Source: Ampullaceana balthica (taxonomy: Eukaryota > Mollusca > Gastropoda > Lymnaeidae). Taken from it: a DNA stretch of 64,000 nt. A program made the position numbers and the translations under genes. Below are positions 25,351 through 53,444 of the stretch, piece after piece. Each line of letters opens with the position of its first letter. Within the stretch, counting starts at the first letter, position 1. The stretch is from NCBI GenBank assembly GCA_944989445.1, contig CALYLW010000130.1:792501-856500 (forward strand). Direction: 5' to 3'. The notes below the pieces were generated by a model. That model was not told the origin of the DNA. It made no database searches and worked only from the letters and a program-made list of their open reading frames with translations.

Positions 25351-26339
25351 GTTCAGACATCAATGAAAACTGCTCACGATAGCAGCAGTTTATCATCTCA
25401 ACACGATTAAGTAATTATATGCGCATCGCTAATCAACACATTATCACGCTAGGCCGCTAGGACGGTCACATAAGACGGTGTAATTTGAGAGTACGTTTAC
25501 GTGCTTTATGTGATAATCAATGGCTGGGGATTTGGTTTCTTCTGGACACGTGACAATGAGCTGTTGCATAATATTGCATTATTGGTGTACTATTCTATCG
25601 TAGACTACAGGGTAGCACGGAGGTATGCTACATCTTTAATAGGAAAAAACGTATGCAATATATAGATGGGTTAGCAAGGGTACCTGCTTTACGGCGGGTA
25701 GCAAGGACACATGCAATGTCTTGGATCTGCTACACATTCAATTTAGGGTTGCACGGTAGCATGATATGTATGGGGTAGCTCCAAAACAACAACAAATAAA
25801 AGCAAATTGTTCAGTGCATGAGGACCAAGAAGAAATGTATTTGGACATGGACCAGGAGTTTTACCCGGTATATCAATTATGTTAATAGCATCACGAGCCT
25901 GCCAGCAGGGCTCAGCTCGATGACCTCGCCATGACCGAGATATGGATTATTGAAACTCTTACCCTGGTAGGCCATTAGAAGCCTCGGCAAGTGCTGGGAG
26001 TCCATGCTGCAGGGAGAGGAAAGAGTGGGTGGGAGGTGTTCGTTACTGCAACCGGACTATGCTTGCATTGTTGCTAGAATTCTTGTCAGATACGTACTTT
26101 CATGATGTTGTCTTGTTGTGAAATCCCAAAATCTCAGAAAACATTACATATACACCACTCAAACTTTAGATATATAGACCAAATATACCCCCACAATAGT
26201 TTTCTGATAGAGGTTCCAATGTTGTATGAATTGTCTGAATCAAGTACTCATATCGTATGAAATGACAGACAGAAGCGGCTGTACCGTCAAGTTTGTGACA
26301 TAAGACCGGCTGATATGGATTCAATGGCTGACAGACACG
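25351..26339. other. No supported feature
   Basis: Two loosely similar GGGTAGCAAGG segments near 25670 and 25700. Nothing coding is supported. Confidence 0.4.
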
Positions 26340-26815
26340 GAAGTACTGCTGTCTAGACACTGTTGACTTAGGAACTGTACTCAAGATATATACCGTGGAT
26401 TTAGGAACTGTTGTCAAGACATTGTTGACTTAGGAACTGTTATCAAGACATTGTTGACTTAGCAACTGTTGTCTAGACATTGTTGACTTAGGTACAGTTG
26501 TCTAGACATTTTTGACTTAGGTACTGTTGTTTAGACAGTTTTGACTTAGGTACTGTTGTCTAGACATTGTTGACTTAGGTACTGTTGTCTAGACATTGTT
26601 GACTTAGGAACTGTTGTCAAGACATTGTTGACTTAGGTACTGCTGTCAAGACATTGTTGACTTAGGTACTGTTGTCTAGACATTTTTGACTTAGGTACTG
26701 TTGTCTAGACGTTGTTGACTTAGGAACAGTTGTCAAGACATTGTTGACATAGGAACTGTTGTCTAGACATTGTTGACTTAGGTACTGTTTTCTATACATT
26801 GTTGACTTAGACATA
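26340..26815. repeat. Minisatellite, 29 bp, about 16 copies
   Basis: The unit contains TTGACTTAGGTACTGTTG and TCTAGACATTG; AGGAACTG and TCAAGACATTG subtypes are mixed. Confidence 0.95.
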
Positions 26816-26995
26816 CTATTATAAAGACAGACACATATAAATACATTTATAACGACGAACACTTATAAAGATAGGTAATGAAACACAGATATTTATAAAG
26901 ATATATTCCTTTAATTAAAGGAAGACATATACAGAAAAAAGATATACTTTAGTTTTCCCATAAATTTCGAAGAACTAAACTAAATGGAACCCATG

Positions 26996-27182
26996 CGTGC
27001 TGTGTATGTGTTGTGTATGTTGTTTGTATGTGCTGTGTATGAGCTGTGTGTGTGTTTTGTGTATGTGTTGTGAATGAGGTGTGTGTGCTGTGTATGTGTT
27101 GTGTATGAGGTGTGTGTGCTGTGCTGTGTATGTCTGCCGTGCGTATGCTGTGAATGTGCTGTGTGTGTGTGCTGTGTTCGTG
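26996..27182. repeat. TGTGTATG-type degenerate repeat
   Basis: Words such as GTGTATGTGTTGTGTATG are repeated with variation. Confidence 0.85.
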
Positions 27183-27929
27183 TGAATGAGACCATGGTGT
27201 TGTTGACTAATAGATAAGAAACTCTTCCTTGTGTTATGACATCACATGGCTATCTGTCACGTTGGCGTAACCACGGTCGTTTTGAGTGGGAGGGGGGCGT
27301 GTAGAAAAAGTACGTCATAACAACAAGGAGGTCGTTCAGAATAATTTTATATCTCACCTACTCTGTTCTAGTCAAAACAATAGCTGCCTTCAAAACAGAT
27401 GCAGTGGCGTAAGAAAGGAGATGCGGGGTGATGCTCCTACGCGTGCAGTAGTTTATATTTCTATGGAAGGGGGCATTGTGAGCCAACTGTCCATTGGTAG
27501 ATGTGGGGGAGGGGCGGGCGTAGTTCAAAACTACGCCCTTGTATAGATGCTCCTGTCTTTAATTTAAGTTTGATAAAAATCTGTCTAAACTGCAGCCCGC
27601 TTTGATCACATTCTGCCCCGATTATTGGGGTCAGGTGAGTTGTTTGGCGTTCATAGGATGTTCTGACACGCGGTGTGGTCCTTACAATTAGAAGTACAGC
27701 TGAGTTCAGGGGCCCAATGTAATGTCTTATGGTCGGTTTCAACTCGGACTAGGTGTGGCAAATTTTTTGATTAAGTTATATCCTTTCTGTAGTATTAGGA
27801 TGTATTGTGCCGTAACTGAGGAGTCAGTAATTATGAACGATTTGTTACGGTGCAAGAAACGCATTTCTGGTCCATGGGAACTTCCTGGACACTGGGATCC
27901 ATGTTTCGCGTTTTGTTTCTCTCCTAGAA
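27183..27929. other. No supported feature
   Basis: The open frames here (27286-27546, 27722-27946 and one on the minus strand) show no domain or splice context. Confidence 0.4.
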
Positions 27930-28372
27930 GCGATGCGAGTTTTTAAATATCAAGTTTTCATCCAGTTGGTGAAGTGGCGGCCCTGAATATTCAATGCGAG
28001 TTTTTAAATATCAAGTTTTCATCCAGTTGGTGAAGTGGCGGCCCTGAATATTCAATGCGAGTTTTTAAATATCAAGTTTTCATCCAGTTGGTGAAGTGGC
28101 GGCCCTGAATATTCAATGCGAGTTTTTAAATATCAAGTTTTCATCCAGTTGGTTAAGTGGCAGCCCTGAATATTCAATGCCAGTTTTTAAATATCAAGTT
28201 TTCATCCAGTTGGTTAAGTGGCGGCCCTGAATATTCAATGCGAGTTTTTAAATATCAAGTTTTCATCCAGTTGGTTAAGTGGCGGCCCTGAATATTCAAT
28301 GCGAGTTTTTAAATATCAAGTTTTCATCCAGTTGGTTAAGTGGCGGCCCTGAATATTCAATGCGAGTTTTTA
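27930..28372. repeat. Minisatellite, 61 bp, 7 copies
   Basis: The unit contains GCGAGTTTTTAAATATCAAG, TTTTCATCCAGTTGGTGAAG and TGGCGGCCCTGAATATTC. Copies 1-3 have TGGTGAAG and copies 4-7 TGGTTAAG, so the array grew in two blocks. Confidence 0.97.
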
Positions 28373-28418
28373 GTGGCGTTGAAAAATGAACGCCTAGCTG
28401 GTAAGATGGCGTGAAAAC

Positions 28419-28672
28419 ATTGTATTGTGTGTTGATTGAATTGTATTGTGTGTTGATTGAATTGTATTGTGTGTTGATTGAATTGTATTGTGTGTTGATT
28501 GAATTGTATTGTGTGTTGATTGAATTGTATTGTGTGTTGATTGAATTGTATTGTGTGTTGATTGAATTGTATTGTGTGTTGATTGAATTGTATTGTGTGT
28601 TGATTGAATTGTATTGTGTGTTGATTGAATTGTATTGTGTGTTGATTGAATTGTATTGTGTGTTGATTGAAT
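28419..28672. repeat. Minisatellite, 21 bp, 12 identical copies
   Basis: TTGTATTGTGTGTTGATTGA plus A repeated without a single difference, indicating very recent expansion or strong homogenisation. Confidence 0.98.
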
Positions 28673-28861
28673 CAACTTCTGACACTTGTCAGTTATAGCG
28701 GGGCACATTTGGTTGAGGTCAACATAAAGATTATTTGTAAAGTTCACCCAAATAATTACAAGGATTGATATGTAATATTGATATTGTTGGATAATTTTCA
28801 GTAACAATGTAATTATTGTAATATTCATGGGTGATGGGAAAAATACTCGGGCTCAATGAAA

Positions 28862-28948
28862 CTAAACTGTCCCGTCAAGTTGGTGGCCGCAAAATGTTTT
28901 GATGCGGACTGCATCGGCCCGCAGGATAGAAGTTTGAGAACCCCTGGT
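28862..28948. mobile_element. Solo hAT-like terminus
   Basis: The sequence ends GGCCCGCAGGATAGAAG then TTTGAGAACCCCTG, the inverse of the common hAT end CAGGGGTTCTCAAACTT. No partner end is visible. The last bases continue into the 37-bp array that follows. Confidence 0.5.
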
Positions 28949-29562
28949 TTACACATCTCCTTCAACTTGCTTGAGAACCCCTGTTTTACACATCTCCTTC
29001 AACTAGCTTGAGAACCCCTGTTTTACACATCTCCTTCAACTAGCTTGAGAACCCCTGTTTTACACATCTCCTTCAACTAGCTTGAGAACCCATGTTTTAC
29101 ACATCTGCTTCAACTAGCTTGAGAACCCCTGGTTTACACATCTCCTTCAACTTGCTTGAGAACCCCTGTTTTACACATCTCCTTCAACTTGCTTGAGAAC
29201 CCCTGTTTTACACATCTGCTTCAACTAGCTTGAGAACCCCTGGTTTACACATCTCCTTCAACTTGCTTGAGAACCCCTGTTTTACACATCTCCTTCAACT
29301 AGCTTGAGAACCCCTGTTTTACACATCTCCTTCAACTAGCTTGAGAACCCCTGTTTTACACATCTCCTTCAACTAGCTTGAGAACCCCTGTTTTACACAT
29401 CTCCTTCAACTAGCTTGAGAACCCCTGTTTTACACATCTGCTTCAACTAGCTTGAGAACCCCTGTTTTACACATCTCCTTCAACTAGCTTGAGAACCCCT
29501 GTTTTACACATCTCCTTCAACTAGCTTGAGAACCCCTGTTTTACACATCTCCTTCAACTAGC
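28935..29562. repeat. Minisatellite, 37 bp, about 17 copies, contains a hAT end
   Basis: The unit contains TTGAGAACCCCTGTTTTACA and CATCTCCTTCAACTAGC. The GAGAACCCCTG part equals the hAT-like terminus just to the left (28935-28948). Confidence 0.95.
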
Positions 29563-30755
29563 AACACTGAGTATATCACCGTCCCCTTTCTTTTTACCCC
29601 CAGCTCACCACTTTACTTCTGCTTAAAAAAAAATCAACTCCTCATCCTGTCATTGTAGAGCCCGCACACACACCCACACACGCCTATAAGACCACTTCCC
29701 CGCTAGAGCTGGACACCCCCTAACGAGGACAAGACATGCGACGTGGACATTAAGCAGACGCTCTCAGGGCCAGGTAATCCCCTTTTAGACCGTGTACTCC
29801 GGCCGCTTCATCATCCAATAGCCACGTGATGAATGACCTCCCCTGCATGTTGTTTGATGTTTTATGTCTGCTAGTTTAAAGTCACGTGATCGGGTGGATA
29901 TTTTACTGGACAAATAACGTCTACGCATAACTGCCCGCAAATATAATGCCGAGGGTATATGTAGAATGTAGTAACTAAAGGCCAGGGGTCATGGCCCCCT
30001 AAGACCCCAGCCACATAACATAATAATACTTTTTAAAATGAATATTTAAAGGAGACTAATTATACCAAACCATGCGGCCCCCTCTCTCCGTTATCTTGTC
30101 ATATTTCGGGCTGTAAGTATCGCAATCTCTCTACTAAACACAGAAACAATTGCGCCAACTCGTCTTTCAGCCTCACTGATTCTAGACAATATAGCACTGA
30201 ACAGCTCAGGAAATCGATTGTTTTAAAAATTCGCCAGCCAGGGTTTAAGTGCAGTCTTCGGTCAGTAATAGGATAATTGTGGAATCGATATCTCATTATT
30301 CATTATAGGCAGATTTTTATCTGGCTGTTAAAACAGCTTCTTCGGTTAATATATCGACTAAATGGCAATAGTTTGTAGCAAAAAAAATCAAACTAGAATT
30401 CAAGGCATGAGACGATACCTATACATCAAAATGAAATACTACATTTCATATGTTTATAGCTAGAAATAAAGCTGACATACATTATGTATGTTGTAATGTA
30501 GACAATGTTTATCGAACTTTCATTTGGGAGAAAACGTAATTGTCAAACTTCATGCAAACATTTTTTTTATTTTAAAGTTAGGGGAAAAGTTTGAAATGAA
30601 AAAAAAACCCTGCTTAATTATAATATGCTATCATTATCCACTTCCGTCTGTTTTCAATGGTTTCGTCATGTACGCATTTATAATAATAATTAAATCAGCT
30701 GGACCTGGTTTTTCCACACCTGACAAAATTTGAGTAACAGTCAAGTAAACGATGT
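29563..30755. other. No supported feature
   Basis: Mixed to AT-rich sequence without exon-like frames. Confidence 0.4.
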
Positions 30756-31376
30756 GAATAGAACGAGAGGGGACCAGTGAATAAAACGAGAGGGGACCTA
30801 GTGAATAGAACGAGAGGGGACCTAGTGAATAGAACGAGAGGGGACCTAGTGAATAAAACGAGAGGGGACCTAGTTAATAGAACCAGAGGGGACCTAGTGA
30901 ATAGAACTAGAGGGGACCTAGTGAATAGAACGAGAGGGGACCTAGTGAATAGAACGAGAGGGGACCTAGTGAATAGAACGAGAGGGGAACTAGTGAATAG
31001 AACGAGAGGGGACCTAGTTAATAGAACGAGAGGGGACCTAGTGAATAGAACGAGAGGGGACCTAGTGAATAGAACGAGAGGGGACCTAGTGAATAGAACG
31101 AGAGGGGACCTAGTGAATAGAACGAGAGGGGACCTAGTTAATAGAACGAGAGGGGACCTAGTGAATAGAACGAGAGGGGACCTAGTGAATAGAACGAGAG
31201 GGGACCTAGTGAATAGAACGAGAGGGGACCTAGTGAATAGAACGAGAGGGGACCTAGTGAATAGAACGAGAGGGGACCTAGTGAATAGAACGAGAGGGGA
31301 CCTAGTGAATAGAACGAGAGGGGACCTAGTGAATATAACGAGAGGGGACCTAGTGAATAGAACCAGAGGGGACCTA
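30756..31376. repeat. Minisatellite, 24 bp, about 26 copies (GAATAGAACGAGAGGGGACC)
   Basis: Near-identical units ending in TAGT. The period is a multiple of three, giving a spurious 216-codon frame. Confidence 0.98.
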
Positions 31377-31600
31377 CTTAAGTCTCACCAGATGATATGT
31401 CACAATGTACTGAGGGGACCTACCTAAGTCTCACCAGATGATATGTCACAATGTACTGAGGGGACCTACTTAAGTCTCACCAGATGATATGTCACAATGT
31501 ACTGAGGGGACCTACTTAAGTCTCACCAGATGATATGTCACAATGTACTGAGGGGACCTACTTAAGTCTCACCAGATGATATGTCACAATGTACTGCGTG
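31366..31600. repeat. Minisatellite, 46 bp, 5 copies, growing out of the previous array
   Basis: The unit starts GAGGGGACCTAC (as in the 24-bp array) and continues TTAAGTCTCACCAGATGATA and TGTCACAATGTACT. Copies are almost identical. Confidence 0.96.
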
Positions 31601-31890
31601 CTTACATTTTAATTTTTAATAAAGATCCACATATCATTCAGTGTCCTAATAGCAGCCCACAACGGTTCTAAACTTTTCAATTGATTTAACCCCATGCTTA
31701 AAGTTTATTTCAATGCACTACATGGGACTTATGAATCATGAAGTGTAATTGCTGCCCCACCACCCACCCATCACTTACAAGATATCGTTGACCCCCAAAT
31801 ATCAAATAGCAAACCCAGACCCCGATGAAATTAGTTTGCCAGAAAGAAATTGGTTTGGATTTTGAGTAATACTTTTTAAAATTAATCCAT

Positions 31891-32213
31891 GAAACACTAG
31901 AGGATAGAAGAACAAAGAGCAAAGAAGTAATAATACATAAAGCAATTAATTCTAACTTGGAAATACAACACGGAGAATATCTAATACAATCCTCGGATAG
32001 ACATTTGGATAAAAACACTTTTCTTATTCCATATGCAAGAAAATTCTCGTTCTTCCCGTCTGGAGTTTGGGGTGGAATGGATTACCAGTAAAACGAACAC
32101 ACTATCAACATATAAAACTGTAATAAAAATGCAGGTCTAGACATAAACCATGGATAAGCGTAGGGCGCAATAATCTTGTGTATAGAAGGAGCGTCTGTAA
32201 TAGATAAGATAAG
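31891..32213 (+). mobile_element. LINE 3' end, copy 2 (about 300 bp upstream of exon 1a)
   Basis: Same family as 10199-10532, starting at AAACACTAGAGGATAG and ending in AGATAAGATAAG. It retains DKNTFLIPYAR and SFFPSG. It lies between minisatellites and the first coding exon of the kinase, so it may be in or near the promoter or 5' UTR. Confidence 0.8.
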
Positions 32214-32514
32214 TGTTATCAACAAAATCTGTAACACACACACACAAATAAAAAAAATACAAGTCAACAGAAAACGTGAATTTTAAATAATTTGTTATAA
32301 CTTTTGTAATTATTATTTTGCTATAAATATGTGCTTTTAAAATGACTTGCATTGATTAAAATTGCCCCCCTCCCCTCATTAATTAGATCCTATCTATTTT
32401 GAAGCTATGTTTATCATATTTTTTATAGTGATTTATAAAAGTCTTCTGACTCTTGTTATTGGATGTGATCAACAGGTAATTTAGTCACCACACGACACCC
32501 AGTCAACTGTCAAA

Positions 32515-49247
<16,733 letters not shown>

Positions 49248-50269
49248 CACTCCTCATTGGTAGCACCGGTGTGTAGCAGCACTGTGCCACATCATCGTGG
49301 CTGACTCTAATGTCCATCAGTTTTTTCTTAGAGCATTTCTGTCACGACGATTAATTTTTTTGAATACATTCAAAGACATCGACTGAGTTCTCTGGCAGGC
49401 CATAGAGTGCAAGTCTATACGTTGTCTAGATAAGACAAGCTCTAGAACAGCTCAAAGAAGCCTATAGATGAGACATATCCTCTAACACAGTCTCAAAACT
49501 TTGGTGGAATTAGTGGTAGTAGATATTAAACTAAAGCAGACTTTCATCACTCATTGATTGACACACTCTTACAGAATCTTTGGAAGTCTTCAACAATTCT
49601 CAAGCAGCAATTACCTCAACATCAAGTGTTCAAGACACAAGGATCTAGCCCAGAAGTTTTGACAGTGGCAAGGTCAAGGTTTAAATCAACACCATCATAT
49701 CATCATGTGAATACCCCCAGAAGGATCTAGCCCAGGAGATTTAACAGTGGAAAGGTCAAGGTTTTAAATGAACATCATCTTATGAACACCCCTAAAGGTC
49801 CGTTCTGCTGTCTAAAGGTTCGCAACTCTAAATTACCACAAGTTTTTAATGGAGAATGCTGCACCCCTTGTTAGTGAACTTTACAAAATGTTAAAAAGTA
49901 ACCTGTATTGAATAGTTTTTGTTGAATACATAACAAATATCGGAGGGAGATGGATATTCATCTTGAACTTGAAGTGTTTCTTTGGAAAACTGCGGCATTT
50001 TGTTCTGCATCTTCTTTGGATATACTTTATCATGAGGCATGTAGAGAAAGATGACAGTGAGTTGGGTACTTATGCATGTTCCATGGCCCGTGAATCAGAG
50101 ATGACAGTAATTTGGGTACTTATGCATGTTCCATGGCCAATGAATTTCAAATGTAATTGTTGGCTCTAAAAGGTGGGGCTGAATGTTGTTTACAACCATG
50201 TTGAATATATATCCTATATCACACAATTTAGCACTGTGGGATATATCTGTTTATTCTGTAAACATGAAC
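49248..50269 (+). other. 3' untranslated region of the kinase (proximal part)
   Basis: No further coding exon is seen after the stop. Two imperfect copies of a segment with ATGCATGTTCCATGGCC lie near 50070-50140. The poly(A) site cannot be fixed: AATAAA occurs at 51732-51737 and 54578-54583 among others. A UTR of several kb is plausible but unproven. Confidence 0.4.
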
Positions 50270-50520
50270 TAATGTAAACATGAACTAATGGTTTTATAGA
50301 AAAAATATGACCTAATTGTTTAGGTCATGTTTAAAAACATGAACTAATTGTTTTATTAGAAAAACATGAACTAATTGTTTTATTAGAAAAACATGAACTA
50401 ATTGTTTTATTAGAAAAACATGAACTAATTGTTTTATTAGAAAAACATGAACTAATTGTTTTATTTAAAAAAAATCATGGTCTCATTGTTTTAAAGAAAA
50501 GCATGAACTAATTTTTGGTG
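50270..50520. repeat. Minisatellite, 26 bp, about 7 copies (AAAACATGAACTAATTGTTT)
   Basis: Central copies are identical; edge copies diverge (ATGGTCTCATTG, ATATGACCTAATTG). Confidence 0.92.
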
Positions 50521-52993
50521 AATCCAGAGTTGACGTACCCACGATACATGGCCACCATCTTTGTTGCTATGCCGTGTTATAAAGAAATTGGAAAATTCAG
50601 CTGTTACAGTTCTAAAACTAAACCTAACCCTAAATTCACAACTATAACTAAACCTAACCCCAAACCTAATAACAAATAAAAATTCTAAATCTAAACCTAA
50701 ATAACAAAGGAAGAGAACACAGAATTAATTGCTATATAACTCATTTGGGAACGTATAATCTGATTCCCCTAATTTTTTTGTTAGAAAACATGAAGTAATT
50801 GTTTTATAGAAAAACATGAATTCCATGTAATTGTTTTATGAAACAAATAATCAAGTGAAGTCATTACAGGTCAAGTAGCATGATAAGACATTTTGAGAGG
50901 CAACAGTATTCTGATCAACACCAGCTTTTATCGTGACACACAATTCAAGCAAATGTCCTATAATATTTGTTTCAAATATTTTTAGGGTCTGATATTTTGT
51001 CTGATGCGTAAACCCAGCTCTGTTCTTAAGCTTTCTCAGGTTTTTCCAAAAGTTAACTTAAAATATTTTAAAGCTGCAGTTGTCTCGGTGTGGAAATCCA
51101 GAAAAACATTTGTTTGAGATATGGTATGAAAATTCACTACAAACTACAAACAATTTGATTTAACTGCGATAATAGGCTATTTGTAATTACTTTTGAAAAA
51201 TATCTTTAATTTATAAGTGTTAATACGGTTGGAGTAGGTCAGTGCAGCTTTAATAGAGTTAAGCTCATTGTTGTTTGAGTATTTTGATGGATTTGTTGTG
51301 ATATTAAAAATTTAGATTGACTAAATTGTGTATGTGTAAAAATCTCCCCAAAATTCAAAACTACATTAAAAAGTTGTTTTAAATGAGAGTTTACTAAAGC
51401 AACATAAGAATATTCCCTAGCAACAATGCATGATAAAATTATTAAACATCAACAAGCTTTCAGGTATGTCTTGCAGGTATGTCTCACAGGAATGTCCCAC
51501 TGGTACATCTCACAGGTATTTATTACCTAATGGCTGATGTCCAGTTTTCATAATGCAGTATTTCAGAGATTTAAGTAATCTTTCCCTGAGCTGTAGATAG
51601 TTTCACTAGTTTACTATTAAGTGATAACCATGGAAACGCTGGGTCACTCTTGCCTATACAATATTCTAAACTTTATCTTTAAAAAAAAATTGTGTGGAAA
51701 GGGACCACAATAAAATTTTCTATTGTCATGAAATAAATAAATGAACACAAAACTAAAAGAAAACAAAGGCTTCTCGGAGTCATCTCAATAAGAAAGGATT
51801 TTGTCACAACGGCTTATTCAACCATTTGAAAGCAAAACAAACGGCTGGTTTTTATTTCTGAACAGTCTTAGCTTACAAGACACAGCTATCCTTTTTATCT
51901 TATGATGATTTCGTCATAGATAATTATTGGAACAATTTTGATTAGGGGCTTGAATAAAAAAACAAACAGAACAATTAAACTGACATTCCCACAAGATCTA
52001 TCTTCAACATACAATACAAAACAATTTCATACAAAATAATAACATATTTTCAAAAGTCTTATTATTAATGCCAGTGTAGCTGAATCTTTGGAAAAAGAAT
52101 ATGTTCTATGTTCGTTTTAAGCCTAAACTTATCTTGTTCTACCTATTTCACAAAGCTTAAACACTGTCTCTTGTTTATTTTCATAGATAACCAATCTTTT
52201 GATTGGTTTAGATGTGAATTTTTATTCCACTACAGAATGAGACGTACTCACACTTAACTTTTCAAAATAATCGGATAAAAGTGTGTGTGTGTGGGGTGGT
52301 GGATTTGTTGGAGTATTTACTTTATGAGCTGCTACTGGTCATTTATCTTATTTACAATTTACAAAGTAGGTCACAAGTTTGTATACTGGGAAAAAGTTTA
52401 TCATTTTGATTTAGGCTCTGTTCATTTGTATATTATGTTAAAGCACTTTGATCTGTTGAGTACACGCATTATCAGAGGAAGTTCAGGAATTATAAATACT
52501 TATACACTTTGGTAAACAATTAGCCAATACAGCTGTTAAATGTTGAGAATTCTTGTTAAGTTGTTGTTTATTTTAAAAAATCTTTTGCATTGATTTTTAT
52601 TTTTGTAGATTTTAAAGATATCTTAATTATGAAATATACCACCCTTGAAGTTAGATAATTTGGTTGTGTTTAAAAATTTTAAAAAAATGAAATTTTGCTA
52701 TTGTTAGGTAATGAATTGTGAATACTAGTTAATTTAGTTCTTATTTACTGCTGTTTATAAATAGAGCAATGTCACTTGGTTGTCTCATGTTAGATATTTT
52801 TTTCTCTCCTGTGATTCTGAATGTCAGCTAAAATCTCTATGTTTCAGATAGTAGTTAGATACTACAGTCCAATGACTAATCTTCATGTTTTGAGCAATGT
52901 TGTTATTTGTTCATGCAAACTTTTACTTCTGAGAATTAGGGTCATGGGCTGGCTTTGATATTTCTTGAAAGGTTTGATGAATTTTGTGATATA
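50521..52993. other. Probable 3' UTR or flank, no gene seen
   Basis: AT-rich. A short stretch of CTAAACCTAACCC words at 50615-50690 is a local simple repeat. AATAAA at 51732-51737. Confidence 0.35.
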
Positions 52994-53444
52994 TTACCGT
53001 ACATACTCGCATATAACCCAAGTTTAGAACTATAAAATACAATACTGTAATCAGGGGGTCGGCTTATATGTGCATAAACAAAATGGACACAAGGACAGAC
53101 ACTAAAATGTATAATTTTTTCAAAATATGTACTTCGTTAATCATAAGTTGTGAACAACTTATGAGCGGAGGTTCAGATATTATTGTATCAAACAATGTGG
53201 AAAGAGCAGAACACGTTTTTGTGTCTTTCCAAAAGGTAAACAAACTGGTATGTAACATAAAAGTACACACAAATTTTACATCTTTATAGTAAAAAATTTC
53301 TATGAACCAAAAATATGGAGTAAAATTGGACAATTGTATGGTCGGCTTAAATGTGGGTTTTTGCAAAAAAACTGGGCATTTTAAAGCAGTTTTAGGGGGT
53401 TGGCTTATATGCGATGTAGGCTTATATGCGAGTATATACCGTAA
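52994..53444. mobile_element. MITE with TTACCGTACATACTCGCATAT ends
   Basis: The left end TTACCGTACATACTCGCATA is matched by an inverted right end (TATGCGAGTATATACCGTAA, three mismatches). The interior carries repeated GGCTTATATG motifs near both ends. The 451-bp element has no coding capacity; the two short open frames inside are chance. Confidence 0.75.

Noticed and set aside
28411..28828. Three frames in the 21-bp array (LYCVLIE, NSINTQY, STHNTIQ)
   Set aside because: The same array read in three ways.
30777..31427. 216-codon frame of NRTRGDLV repeats
   Set aside because: Translation of a 24-bp minisatellite, followed immediately by another array.
50615..50690. CCTAACCC words suggesting telomere-like sequence
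   Set aside because: Only a few imperfect words in about 75 bp, not a regular hexamer array.
53064..53366. Two short frames inside the 52994 MITE
   Set aside because: No similarity to a transposase; AT-rich chance frames.
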